Both the position numbers and the translations under genes were made by a program. Under the pieces are notes generated by a model, which saw only the letters and a program-made list of their open reading frames with translations, was not told where the DNA came from and did no database searches. Below, piece by piece: positions 1 to 8,370 of a DNA stretch of 64,000 nucleotides. Source of the stretch: BOG-1155 sp050012495 (GTDB taxonomy: Bacteria; Desulfobacterota; Syntrophorhabdia; Syntrophorhabdales; WCHB1-27); assembly GCA_050012495.1 (NCBI GenBank), contig JBEKHB010000014.1, positions 1-64,000 of the forward strand, written 5' to 3'. Within the stretch, counting starts at the first letter, position 1; each line of letters starts with the position of its first letter.

Positions 1-202
1 ACCGTAAACTTTCGTACACAATCGTAAACCCCCCTTCGGAAAGGCTTGTGAGAGAAGGACATCAGGAAAGGGGTGCTGAGACGGTTAGTGAACAATCCGT
101 GCTGAAAAGGGTAAAAAGGGGGTAAAAGCAGAAAAAAATGGGAAAAAGGACCGTTTTTGCGGTAATATTTAGGATACCGGGTATTGCAAAAGGAGGACTT
201 TC

Positions 203-958
203 ATGGACGTGGTGACGGAAGCGTATCGTGATGGAGTATTCAGCCTGACCTTGAATAGACCGGAGAAGAAGAATGCCATGAGCCTCGAGCTTCTGGAGGC
301 CCTTTACCGCGCCCTCAAGAACGCCGAGACGCAGGGGGCTTCGATTATCGTCATCCGGGGGGCAGGGCGGACCTTTTGCAGCGGTGGTGACGTGATCGAG
401 TTCAGGGACAGCGAGGAACCTGCCATTCAGGTGGACGGCATGGCTGACTTTCTCAACAGGAGCATCAACCTCGTACGGAATATCCCCGGCATCGTCATAG
501 CCGTGGTCGAGGGTCTCGCCGTAGGGGCCGGCATGAGCCTCGCCCTTGCGTGTGACCTCGCCCTTGCAGAAGCAAAGGCGGTGATGAATATGGGGTACCG
601 GAGGATAGGACTGACCCCGGATGGCGGTGCAAGCATCTTCCTGCCGCGCCTTGTGGGCATGAAGCGGTTTAACGAGCTCTATTTTCTGTCCCGGAACGTG
701 ACAATGGAAGAGGCAAAAGAGATGGGACTCGTCAATTTCGTGGTCGATGAAGGGGATCTCGAAGAGGAGCTGGCTACGCTCATCGAGGAGCTGAAGGCCC
801 TGCCAATGGAAACGACCCGAAAAGTCAAAGAACTCGTCAACTTTTCCTTCCTGTCGGGACTGGGGTCCCATCTGGACAGGGAGAGGCTCTATGTGTCGCA
901 GTTTTCCGCGGAGACGCCATTCCGGGAGAGGCTCAAAAAGCTCTTCAAGAAGGGATAG
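203..958 (+). CDS. Enoyl-CoA hydratase/isomerase family protein (PaaG-like)
   Basis: A 251-residue single-domain crotonase, the usual length for the family, acting in the cytoplasm on acyl-CoA. The first oxyanion-hole segment is FCSGGDV (about 59-64) and the second is GLAVGAGMS (about 104-112). The glutamates that serve classic enoyl-CoA hydratases are not apparent at their usual places; instead Asp140 lies in a PDGG motif, as in PaaG-type delta3,delta2-enoyl-CoA isomerases. An isomerase or ring-opening-related role therefore fits better than simple hydration, but the substrate is unknown. An AAGGAGG site sits a few bases before the ATG. It is followed 45 bp later by a cupin gene, possibly co-transcribed. 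The preceding 200 bp hold no gene I can support. Confidence 0.9.
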   Translation: MDVVTEAYRDGVFSLTLNRPEKKNAMSLELLEALYRALKNAETQGASIIVIRGAGRTFCSGGDVIEFRDSEEPAIQVDGMADFLNRSINLVRNIPGIVIAVVEGLAVGAGMSLALACDLALAEAKAVMNMGYRRIGLTPDGGASIFLPRLVGMKRFNELYFLSRNVTMEEAKEMGLVNFVVDEGDLEEELATLIEELKALPMETTRKVKELVNFSFLSGLGSHLDRERLYVSQFSAETPFRERLKKLFKKG

Positions 959-1003
959 CCGGGGTCTTTCGAGGTTTCAAAATTCCGTATGGTGGAGGAA
1001 GGC

Positions 1004-1360
1004 ATGAAAGGGAACGAAGAAGCATCGCCCCCCTGGGGCAGGTGGGTGGTGCTGGACGACGACGACGCCTTCAAGGTGAAGCGGATAGAGGTCTTGCCGG
1101 GCAAGCGCCTGAGTTATCAGAAGCACTTCAAGAGGGCGGAGCACTGGTACGTCGTGAAGGGGCAGGCGCGGGTGACAAGGGACGGGCAGGACCACTTACT
1201 CGGAGAGGGCGCGTGCATCAGCATAGGCAGGGAGGCGCTCCACAGGATCGAGAATGTGGGGAGCGACCTGCTGGTATTCATAGAGGTCCAAAGAGGGGAG
1301 TATTTCGGGGAGGATGATATTGTCCGCATGGAAGACGACTTCGGCCGGGCCGCATACTAG
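1004..1360 (+). CDS. Cupin-domain protein, mannose-6-phosphate isomerase type II C-terminal-like
   Basis: A small (118-residue) beta-barrel protein resembling the C-terminal cupin of bifunctional mannose-1-phosphate guanylyltransferase/mannose-6-phosphate isomerase. The motifs are KRLSYQKHFKRAEHWYVVKG, with the histidines and glutamate expected of a metal-binding cupin, then a second half around GEGACISIGREALHRIEN. The ATG at 1004 is preferred over one at 989 because GGAGGAAGG lies immediately before it. As a free-standing cupin its reaction cannot be assigned; it may be a sugar isomerase-like or ligand-binding protein. It follows the crotonase gene closely. Confidence 0.75.
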   Translation: MKGNEEASPPWGRWVVLDDDDAFKVKRIEVLPGKRLSYQKHFKRAEHWYVVKGQARVTRDGQDHLLGEGACISIGREALHRIENVGSDLLVFIEVQRGEYFGEDDIVRMEDDFGRAAY

Positions 1361-1440
1361 GAAGAGCCTGTTTCGGCGATCGCTTCCCGGACCGATACGG
1401 GAAGAATATACCTTTTGGCCCCGCTCGGCCCATTCTTTTT

Positions 1441-1474
1441 GTAATCTCCCCGGCACCCCGTAACGGGGGGATTA
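1441..1474. terminator. Candidate hairpin terminator after the cupin gene
   Basis: Two arms, GTAATCTCCCC and GGGGGATTAC, can pair around a nested CCCCGTAACGGGG hairpin. A T-run follows only about 15 bases further on, so the intrinsic-terminator reading is weak. It separates the cupin gene from a new promoter. Confidence 0.3.
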
Positions 1475-1494
1475 CGAGCGAGAACTCTTTTTTA

Positions 1495-1523
1495 TTGACA
1501 TTTCCGGCCATCTGCACTATATA
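1495..1523 (+). promoter_or_regulatory. Sigma-70-type promoter upstream of the 110-residue hypothetical gene
   Basis: A perfect TTGACA (1495-1500) is followed after exactly 17 bases by TATATA (1518-1523), close to consensus in both boxes and spacing. The predicted transcript start near 1530 leaves a leader of about 100 bases before the ATG at 1634. Confidence 0.6.
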
Positions 1524-1633
1524 GTAATGTAATCGGAAAAATTGCAGTTGAGGGCAGGGGCGCGGCAAGAGGCCTGATGCCTTCGAGCGTTTGTCGAGGC
1601 CCGTCCTGACCGGCTTTAAGGCGTTGGTTCTGT

Positions 1634-1966
1634 ATGAGAATTGTTTATACGAATCTTAAAGAAAATGACGCCGGGGTGGAGAGGAGCGCCAGACAGTTCC
1701 TGGTGGAGTTCAACGGAACAGGTGCGCGGCCGGTTGCTGATGCGCCTTCAGCGGCGCCGGCCCTTGCGTTACCCGATGAAAGAGGTGACGCAGAGAGGTT
1801 CCAAAGTGCACAGACCCCGGAGACCGCAGACGCGTTGTATCGGCAGCAAATAACCCCGCCTGTTGAAGGCATGGGCGGCTTCAGAAGCATCTTCATCAAG
1901 AAATTCGTGGATACCCAAACGGTTGTCCGTGCCGGAAAGAAGGGAAACGTCAGCATCACCGTCTGA
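1634..1966 (+). CDS. Hypothetical protein (110 aa)
   Basis: Not recognised. The protein has a charged N-terminal third, a low-complexity Ala/Pro-rich centre (about residues 33-50) and a more conserved-looking C-terminal part with FRSIFIKKFVDTQTV. There is no signal peptide or membrane segment, so it is probably cytoplasmic. It sits behind a strong sigma-70-like promoter and runs convergent to the DUF4404-like gene. The Shine-Dalgarno site is weak, and a different start cannot be excluded. Confidence 0.5.
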   Translation: MRIVYTNLKENDAGVERSARQFLVEFNGTGARPVADAPSAAPALALPDERGDAERFQSAQTPETADALYRQQITPPVEGMGGFRSIFIKKFVDTQTVVRAGKKGNVSITV

Positions 1967-2016
1967 TGCCGGGTCGCCTTCCTCGCCCCATCTTTGTCGG
2001 CGCATCAAAGCCTCCT

Positions 2017-2349
2017 TTATAAGCCCATGTTGGAAAGCATGTAGGCAATTGAGTTCACTATCCTGACCAGTTCCTCGTGGGTGTTCTCGAAACCTTCGAT
2101 GGAGGAGGTCAGCCCCTTGATCGAGAGGTGCACCAACTGCTCATTCCTCTGGCCTCTGGTTGCCTCATGAGCCGATACCTGGGTAAAGCCCGTGATGCTT
2201 TCCGCCTCCTCGGGATGGGTTTTTGACAGGTCGACCACTTCGGTTTCCAGGGTCGAGAGGAGCTTCAGAAGCTCCTGTTTATCTTCCTCCCCCATGGAAT
2301 CAGCATTGGTGATCTTCTTTTCTATGCTTTCTATCGTCGTCCTGATCAT
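2017..2349 (-). CDS. DUF4404-like small helical protein
   Basis: A 110-residue acidic protein made almost wholly of amphipathic helix, beginning MIRTTIESIEKKI. Its KQELLKLLSTLETEVVDLS stretch resembles DUF4404-type proteins; this assignment is from memory of the family pattern and is tentative. The start at 2349 is chosen over the longer frame to 2409 because GTGAGGAGCAGCG precedes it with ideal spacing. There is no signal peptide. It lies downstream of a small exported-protein gene on the same strand, 56 bp away. Confidence 0.6.
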   Translation of the reverse strand: MIRTTIESIEKKITNADSMGEEDKQELLKLLSTLETEVVDLSKTHPEEAESITGFTQVSAHEATRGQRNEQLVHLSIKGLTSSIEGFENTHEELVRIVNSIAYMLSNMGL

Positions 2350-2405
2350 TCGCTGCTCCTCACACGCTCGTTTTTGTGCTGCCCTCACTGCCGCAGGATG
2401 GGATC

Positions 2406-2741
2406 TCAAAAGGCTCCGAGGGGCCGGCGGAGGGTGAAGTCGAAGGGCTCGACGACGAGCCTTTCGTACAAGGGGCCGGTCGACCTGCTCGCAAGGGCGA
2501 AAGGCGTGGCGACGATGCTCACGCCCGTGCCGATGACGAGGCCGAGGAAGCTGAGGGGCCGGACGAGGAAAAGGTCCACGATCATGGCCTCTTCGCTTGG
2601 CGGCGGGACAGGCGCCTCCTGGTACGGCGTGCCTTTCGTTTCCATCATAGACGCGCTTTCGCTTCCGTCCGCTCCATAGAGAGACGGCATTGCGCAGAAA
2701 AGGAGCAAAAGCGCGGTGAGACCGGCTATTCCTCTTCTCAT
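2406..2741 (-). CDS. Small exported protein of unknown function
   Basis: A 111-residue protein with a clear Sec signal peptide (about 1-23, hydrophobic core TALLLLFCAM, cleavage near YGA-DG). The mature part contains a second hydrophobic stretch, FLGLVIGTGVSIVATPFALA (about 64-83), which could be a membrane or hairpin segment, and ends in a short conserved-looking tail. AAGGAGG precedes the ATG. The layout, a short exported protein with one hydrophobic stretch placed before the DUF4404-like gene, suggests a two-gene unit at the envelope. I do not recognise a family with confidence. Confidence 0.65.
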   Translation of the reverse strand: MRRGIAGLTALLLLFCAMPSLYGADGSESASMMETKGTPYQEAPVPPPSEEAMIVDLFLVRPLSFLGLVIGTGVSIVATPFALASRSTGPLYERLVVEPFDFTLRRPLGAF

Positions 2742-2794
2742 GGGGGACCTCCTTGTCTTATTTTTTTCCTAAAAACGAGCTTGTCATACGGCCA

Positions 2795-2947
2795 TTATCC
2801 AAAGCCCGTGGCTACACCGTCTGTCGTCATTCCACCATGTCCGCACCGCATCCCGGCATGCGCGCTCCGGCGCATGGCCCGTGACGTATCCGGGAAGCCC
2901 TCTTCGGCAATGACGCCGCCGAAATCGCATATGATCGACGTGATCAT
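2795..2947 (-). pseudogene. N-terminal fragment of a HAD-superfamily hydrolase
   Basis: The reading frame MITSIICDFGGVIAEEGF carries the hallmark HAD motif I (hydrophobic strand then DxGGV), with the nucleophile Asp in CDFGG. After about 20 residues the similarity is lost and the frame closes at 50 residues, whereas HAD phosphatases need about 200. It is therefore a 5' stub of a lost gene. The longer frame to 3013 adds nothing recognisable. Chance similarity is possible because only one motif is present. Confidence 0.4.
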
Positions 2948-3250
2948 ACACGTATTATAACACCGGGCGGGCTGAAAGGGAGGGGAAAGATGTCCCCCGT
3001 TGAAAGGTTCCATCCGTGCCCGCGTGTATCAGGTTTTGATCGAGAGCAAAGTACCATGATTTCAGATAGTTATCCAGTATTCTAATTTCGTGTGTAGTAT
3101 CGATATGTTACACGCATCTACATCGTTGATCAGAGACGAATAAAAATCATCTCACCATCAGCGACGCCCCGTTGCTTCTGAACATATTTGTTGACTTGCT
3201 ACAGGAAAATTATACAATTAGAACGGCTCTGCGATAGCAGGATAGACCTC

Positions 3251-5215
3251 ATGAATAGAGCAAAGGTACGTTCCGGAGAAGATGAGCTGCGCATCGGGGG
3301 AATTTTTCCCCTCACCGGATATCTCTCCTGGTCCGGGAAATACAAAAGGAAGGCGGCGGAGCTGAAGGTAGAGATGATCAACCGGGCGGGCGGCATCGAC
3401 GGCCGCCCGGTGACCCTGATCGCGTATGATGATCAGTCCTCAGCGGAACAGGCGTCGCGCATCGCCGAGATGCTGGTCTTCAAACACCACGTTGCGGCAA
3501 TGGTAGGCACCGGCTCTCTGCCCGTCTCCCGAGCGGTCGCCCTGGTGGCCAATCGGTACCGGACGCCCGCGTTTGTCAATTCCGGCTACGCCATCGACCC
3601 TACAAAAGACCTGTTCGTTTTTAACACCGCCCATAAGACCGAATTCGCCGTTGCCTGTTCCTTCCAGTTCTTCCTGGAGAGGGGTATAAACAGGCTTGCC
3701 CTCCTGATGCCCCACGGTGCACTCGGCGAACTGGGCAGTTGGCTGGCGAGGCGGCTGGGGAGTCGCATGGGCATGAGGATCGTCGGCGAGGAAAGATTCG
3801 ATGTGGCATCGCCGGATGTGGCATCCCGGTTAAAGAGGCTGCACAGCCTCAAACCCCTTGCCCTTTTTTCCTTCGTCACGGGTGAGCCGGCCGCGGCCGT
3901 TGCAGCAACAATGGCGGCGCTGAATCTCGACATGCCCCTCCTCGTGTCCCATGGCAATGCAAACCCCCGTTTCCTGAAGCTGATATCGCGTACACCGATC
4001 AATCTCATCGTTCCGTCGGGGAAGACCATGGTCCTCGATACCATTCGAGAAGATGATCCCTGCAGGAGCGTGGTGATGGATTTCAACGCTCGCCACTTGC
4101 AGCGCTACGGCGAACCGGCCAATTACTATTCCGCAGAGCTGGCCGACGCAATTGATCTGGTGATGGAGGGCGTGCGGCAGACTGGTTGTGCGAACCCGGA
4201 GAGACTGCGAGATGCCGTTGAGCATATCAGCAATTTCGGGGGAATGCAGGGTGTCTACAACTTCTCGCCCATCGACCATTACGGCACCCACATCGAGCAG
4301 ATCATTCTCCTCACCGTCAAGGACGGCGCCTGGCGCTTCGCCCGGGCCTTTTCCTCGATAGCCCTTTTTGAGGATGTTCACGGCAACCGGAAGGCTCTGT
4401 TGATCCGAAGGCTGGGCGACCTGTTATCGGGGCCTGGAATGGTCCCCGCCGATGGAAGTCCGGCGCTTGCCGACATAGCGGCGGTCCGCACCGGGCTCAG
4501 TTGCACCGAGCTCACGCCCGATCTCTATTTTGCCGCGAAGCTCTACTGTCAGCAAAAGTTGGAGATGATGCGGAGTATCCGCGAACGGGATATCGGTAAA
4601 GCGAAGGAAGCCCTCTTTCGACTGCTCACGGTTACACTTCTGCAGCACTTTGAAAGCCTGGAAACCCTCAAGCTGTCTTTGCTGGAGCTGTTCCTCGGCC
4701 TCTTTGACGTGGCGATGGAGGAAGGCGTCGAGATTGAGGAGTTGGTGCGGGCGAGACACGGGTTTAGCAGGGAGTGGGATGATGTGAAGGATCAGGAGAC
4801 GCTTTGTCTTTGGCTGGTCAGGGTATTCGATACGGTCGGCCAAAACCTTGTGAGCCGCTCCCACGGGGGCAAGGATCTGCTGAAGAGGGTAATGGCGTTC
4901 ATCGAGGCCCACGCGACCGAGGACCTGCACGTGGAGCGAGTAGCGCGCGATGTGTGCCTCAGTCCGTCGCGGCTTATGCATTGGATGAGAAGCGAGTATA
5001 ACCTGTCTCTGTCCGCCTGCATCACGAAGGTGAGGATAGAGAAGGCGAAATACCTCCTGAGAAGCACGAGCACGTCCATTAGCCGCATTGCCCAGGACGT
5101 GGGTTACGCGGATCAGGGCTATTTTACCAGGGTCTTCAAAAAATGTCTGGGGGAGACCCCGAAGGACTATCGACGCAGTGCCGCGCCCATGAGGACTCGG
5201 AAGAACAACGATTAG
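3251..5215 (+). CDS. AraC-family regulator with an N-terminal solute-binding-protein sensor domain
   Basis: A 654-residue one-component regulator. Residues about 12-370 are a type I periplasmic-binding fold (Leu/Ile/Val-receptor family) that runs collinear with the exported binding protein encoded next door, sharing blocks such as NTAHKT, VSHGNANP, GEPANYYSAE and FGGMQGVYNFSP/FVGMQGIYNFSP. No signal peptide precedes it, so the domain should be cytoplasmic. A mainly helical linker (about 400-540) follows, then a two-HTH AraC domain (about 542-642) with the second motif ISRIAQDVGYADQGYFTRVFKK. ATG 3251 is taken; a TTG at 3188 would add 21 residues. It probably binds the transported ligand or a derivative and controls the downstream operon. 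The fusion of these two domains is uncommon. Confidence 0.9.
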   Translation: MNRAKVRSGEDELRIGGIFPLTGYLSWSGKYKRKAAELKVEMINRAGGIDGRPVTLIAYDDQSSAEQASRIAEMLVFKHHVAAMVGTGSLPVSRAVALVANRYRTPAFVNSGYAIDPTKDLFVFNTAHKTEFAVACSFQFFLERGINRLALLMPHGALGELGSWLARRLGSRMGMRIVGEERFDVASPDVASRLKRLHSLKPLALFSFVTGEPAAAVAATMAALNLDMPLLVSHGNANPRFLKLISRTPINLIVPSGKTMVLDTIREDDPCRSVVMDFNARHLQRYGEPANYYSAELADAIDLVMEGVRQTGCANPERLRDAVEHISNFGGMQGVYNFSPIDHYGTHIEQIILLTVKDGAWRFARAFSSIALFEDVHGNRKALLIRRLGDLLSGPGMVPADGSPALADIAAVRTGLSCTELTPDLYFAAKLYCQQKLEMMRSIRERDIGKAKEALFRLLTVTLLQHFESLETLKLSLLELFLGLFDVAMEEGVEIEELVRARHGFSREWDDVKDQETLCLWLVRVFDTVGQNLVSRSHGGKDLLKRVMAFIEAHATEDLHVERVARDVCLSPSRLMHWMRSEYNLSLSACITKVRIEKAKYLLRSTSTSISRIAQDVGYADQGYFTRVFKKCLGETPKDYRRSAAPMRTRKNND

Positions 5216-5334
5216 TGCGGGACGCATTCAGCATTTTTCTCCTAAAAAAAGACCGTAAAGTGCAAGACTCTGCCGGGAGAAAAGGTGTTTAATGGGGTGA
5301 AGCGGTGCACGATCGATGCACAAAGGGGGTTGCG

Positions 5335-6483
5335 ATGAAAAGAGGCGTGTTCATGGGTCTGGCAGCGGGGTTGGCTTTATTGCTGCTCTGGGGTAACGCT
5401 GCAAAGGCGGCGACACCTTACAAGATAGGGGGCATCTTTCCGCTTACCGGCGCCCTGTCGTGGCTCGGGGAGTACAAGAAGAAGGGGGCTGACCTGAAGG
5501 TGGAGCTGATTAATAAGGCAGGCGGCATCAATGGGCATCCGCTGGAATTAATATCCTATGACGATCAGTCCTCGCCGGAGACCGCTTCAAGGGTAGCCCA
5601 GAGGCTCGTCTCGAGGGACGGCGTGATCGCCATGATCGGGACGGCAAGCGTACCGGTGTCGGGGGCGGTCGCATCCATAGCCGCAAAGAACAAGATCCCC
5701 ACGATCATAGGGTCAGGATACGAGGTGAATGCCCAGAAGGAGCCGTTTCTCTTCAACACGGCCCACAAGACCGATTTTGCCGTCGCCCGTCCCTTTCAGT
5801 ACTTTCAGGGCAAGGGGATCACAAAGGTGGTTTTGTTGATGCCCATCGGCCCTCTCGGCGAACTGGGGAGCACGCTGGCGAGACGATATGCGCCTCCCTA
5901 CGGCATCACGATCGTGGGCGAGGAGAAGTTCGATATCAAGGCGGCCGATCTGACAACTCAACTGGCCAAGCTGCGGACCCTCGGCCCGCAGGCGGTTTTC
6001 TCCTTCTGCACTGGTGAGCCTGCTGCGCTTGTGGCGCGGAACATGAACCAGATGGGCATGAATATCCCCGTCCTCGTCTCCCACGGTAATGCCAATCCGG
6101 GCTTTCTCAAGTTTGTCTCAAGTCTGACCCTACCCATCATTGTGCCTGCGGGAAGGGCAGCCGCCCCTGATGCCGTAGCGGATAGCGACCCTTGCAAGAA
6201 GGTCGTGACGGACTTCAGCCGGGCCCACCAGCAGAAGTACGGGGAGCCGGCCAACTATTATTCGGCTGAGATGGTAGATGCCGTCAGCCTCATCGCAGCG
6301 GCGTTGAAGACGACGGGCTCCGATGATCCTGTCAAGCTCCGGGATGCAATCGAAAAGACCAAAGGCTTCGTCGGCATGCAGGGCATCTACAATTTCTCTC
6401 CCACCGATCATCACGGGACCCTTCTCTCCGACATGATGGTGCTGACGGTCAAGGACGGGAAATGGGCGGTACTGCTCAAATAG
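5335..6483 (+). CDS. ABC transporter solute-binding protein, Leu/Ile/Val-receptor family
   Basis: A 382-residue exported receptor. A Sec signal peptide covers about residues 1-25 (MKRGVF, then a Leu/Ala core, cleavage near AKA-AT). The mature protein is a two-lobed type I binding protein starting YKIGGIFPLTG. The start at 5335 fits AAGGGGG upstream and places the signal at the true N-terminus; an earlier frame at 5305 would mask it. The gene begins 119 bp after the AraC-type regulator that carries a homologous domain and leads the permease and ATPase genes. The adjoining tannase suggests an aromatic acid ligand, but that is inference. Confidence 0.92.
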   Translation: MKRGVFMGLAAGLALLLLWGNAAKAATPYKIGGIFPLTGALSWLGEYKKKGADLKVELINKAGGINGHPLELISYDDQSSPETASRVAQRLVSRDGVIAMIGTASVPVSGAVASIAAKNKIPTIIGSGYEVNAQKEPFLFNTAHKTDFAVARPFQYFQGKGITKVVLLMPIGPLGELGSTLARRYAPPYGITIVGEEKFDIKAADLTTQLAKLRTLGPQAVFSFCTGEPAALVARNMNQMGMNIPVLVSHGNANPGFLKFVSSLTLPIIVPAGRAAAPDAVADSDPCKKVVTDFSRAHQQKYGEPANYYSAEMVDAVSLIAAALKTTGSDDPVKLRDAIEKTKGFVGMQGIYNFSPTDHHGTLLSDMMVLTVKDGKWAVLLK

Positions 6484-6523
6484 GTCCGTTTTTCTGATCC
6501 GGCGCGAAGATGAGGGTCGTGGA

Positions 6524-7405
6524 ATGGGTGACGTTTCTCAGTTGCTCCAGTTCTTTTTCAGCGGATTGACGACGGGCAGTATCTACGCCCTTATCGCCGT
6601 CAGTCTGGTGATAGTCTACAAAGTCTCGCTTTTGATCTGCTTTGCCCAGGGCGAGTTCTTCGTAATCGGCGCACTCACCATGGCGACCTTCGTGTCGAAA
6701 GGGCTCCCTATGCCTGTAGCCTTCGCCTTGTCCGTGCTCGTCGCCATGGTCCTCGGCGCGCTGGTCGAGAGGGTGCTCATCAGGCCGATACAGCACTCGG
6801 GAATCGGTAACCTGATCGTGATGACCATCGCCATCTCCCTCGCCTTGCGGGGTTCGGCCCTGCTCATATGGGGCAAGGAATCGCACGTGCTCGCCCCCTT
6901 CTCCGCAGGCATTCCCCTCCAGGTTCTAGGCGCAACCCTTCAACCGCAGGTCCTGTGGATTGTGGGCATTACCTTCGTCGCCCTCCTGGCCATATGGCTT
7001 TTCTTCGAGAAAACAACCCTGGGCATCGCCATGCGGGCATGTGCCGAGAACCGGCTTGGCGCGAGCCTCATGGGAATCAGCACCCAGAAGGCCGCGCTCT
7101 TTTCCTGGGCCTGGGGGGCCGGCATCGGCGCGCTCGCCGGTATGGCGGTCTCTCCGCTCCTTTTTATGCAGTACACGAGCGGCGTCATGCCCATGGTGAA
7201 GGGCTTCATCGCCATGTCGATAGGAGGCCTGGCGAGCGTGGTCGGGGCCGTTGTGGCCGGATATCTGCTCGGCCTCGTCGAGGCCTACACGATCGGGCTC
7301 GTCTCCTCCGAGTTTTCTGACCCGATTGTCTTTACCATCCTGATCGTGGTTCTCCTTTTCCGGCCCAATGGGCTTTTCGGAGCGCGCTTGAGCAGGGACG
7401 TATGA
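6524..7405 (+). CDS. livH: LivH-type ABC transporter permease
   Basis: A 293-residue inner-membrane permease with about eight hydrophobic helices. The N-terminal LLQFFFSGLTTGSIYALIAV is typical of LivH proteins, and the EAA-like loop lies around ACAENRLGASLMGIST, where it would contact the ATPases. The stop overlaps the start of the LivM gene by four bases (ATGA type), so translation is coupled. It forms the membrane channel with the LivM-type partner. Substrate is set by the binding protein and not readable from this sequence. Confidence 0.93.
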   Translation: MGDVSQLLQFFFSGLTTGSIYALIAVSLVIVYKVSLLICFAQGEFFVIGALTMATFVSKGLPMPVAFALSVLVAMVLGALVERVLIRPIQHSGIGNLIVMTIAISLALRGSALLIWGKESHVLAPFSAGIPLQVLGATLQPQVLWIVGITFVALLAIWLFFEKTTLGIAMRACAENRLGASLMGISTQKAALFSWAWGAGIGALAGMAVSPLLFMQYTSGVMPMVKGFIAMSIGGLASVVGAVVAGYLLGLVEAYTIGLVSSEFSDPIVFTILIVVLLFRPNGLFGARLSRDV

Positions 7406-8370
7406 CGAGACTTGCGCGATTTTGGTGGCTCCTCGCGCTCCTGTTCATCGCCTTCTACCCACCGACCCTGGGGGGCATGTCCCCCTACCGGTGCGGAATC
7501 CTCATCTTCGCAGGGATTTACGTGATCCTGGCCGTGAGTCTCGACCTGCTCATGGGCTACGCAGGACAGATATCCGTGGGTCATGCAGCATTCTTTGCCA
7601 TAGGCGCCTATGTCTCCGGCATTCTCACCGCGAGGTACGGCGTCTCCCCGCTACCGGCTATGATAGCGGGGATCCTGCTGAGCGCCGGGGTTGCCTGGGC
7701 TATGGGGAGACCCGTTCTTGCGCTGAAGGAATACTATCTCGCCATGGCCACGCTTGCCCTTAACGAGATCGTGGTCACCCTCATTACCGGCATGCAGGGC
7801 TTGACCGGCGGCGCATCGGGACTGAGGGATATCCCTGCCTTCAATCTTTTCGGATTCAGTTTCGAGAACCACGTCAGGTACTACTATCTCGTCTGGTCCG
7901 TGGTCGTTTTCGTCGTGCTGACAAGCCTTGCCCTGGTCCGGTCGTCTTTCGGAAGGACCCTCATCGCTATTCAAAGCGATGAGACTGCGGCCGGCAGCGT
8001 GGGGATCGACTGTCCCGCGTACAAGGTGCGGGTCTACGTGCTCTCGGCTGTCTTTGCATCGCTCGCCGGCTCGCTCTTTGCCCACTACATGAGTTTTATC
8101 GCGCCTGATGACTTCGGCGTCCTCACCTCGATCAACATCCTGGTCATGCTCTTTCTCGGCGGTACCGGCACGATCTTCGGCCCGGTGCTCGGCGCCGTCT
8201 TTCTCAAGCTTTTGCCCGAGGTAACGTATCAATTCCAGGACTACGAGATGCTGTTCAACGGGGTGATTCTCATCGTGGTCCTCCTTTTCCTGCCCAGGGG
8301 GCTCTACGGTGTGGTGACGGCCGCCAGGGGCGGGCTGGTGCGGCTGCTCTCAGGGGGCAGTGATGGCTGA
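7402..8370 (+). CDS. livM: LivM-type ABC transporter permease
   Basis: A 322-residue permease with repeated hydrophobic helices and the LivM signature LLMGYAGQISVGHAAFFAIG (about 49-68). An ATPase-contact loop lies around RTLIAIQSDETAAGSVGI. It overlaps livH by 4 bp and the ATPase gene by about 8 bp, so the transporter is a compact translationally coupled unit. The length is normal for the family. It pairs with LivH in the cytoplasmic membrane. Confidence 0.93.
   Translation: MTRLARFWWLLALLFIAFYPPTLGGMSPYRCGILIFAGIYVILAVSLDLLMGYAGQISVGHAAFFAIGAYVSGILTARYGVSPLPAMIAGILLSAGVAWAMGRPVLALKEYYLAMATLALNEIVVTLITGMQGLTGGASGLRDIPAFNLFGFSFENHVRYYYLVWSVVVFVVLTSLALVRSSFGRTLIAIQSDETAAGSVGIDCPAYKVRVYVLSAVFASLAGSLFAHYMSFIAPDDFGVLTSINILVMLFLGGTGTIFGPVLGAVFLKLLPEVTYQFQDYEMLFNGVILIVVLLFLPRGLYGVVTAARGGLVRLLSGGSDG

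Noticed and set aside
62..871. 269-residue frame on the - strand opposite the crotonase gene
   Set aside because: It is antisense to a clear enoyl-CoA hydratase-family gene with a good Shine-Dalgarno site, and its composition shows no protein family.
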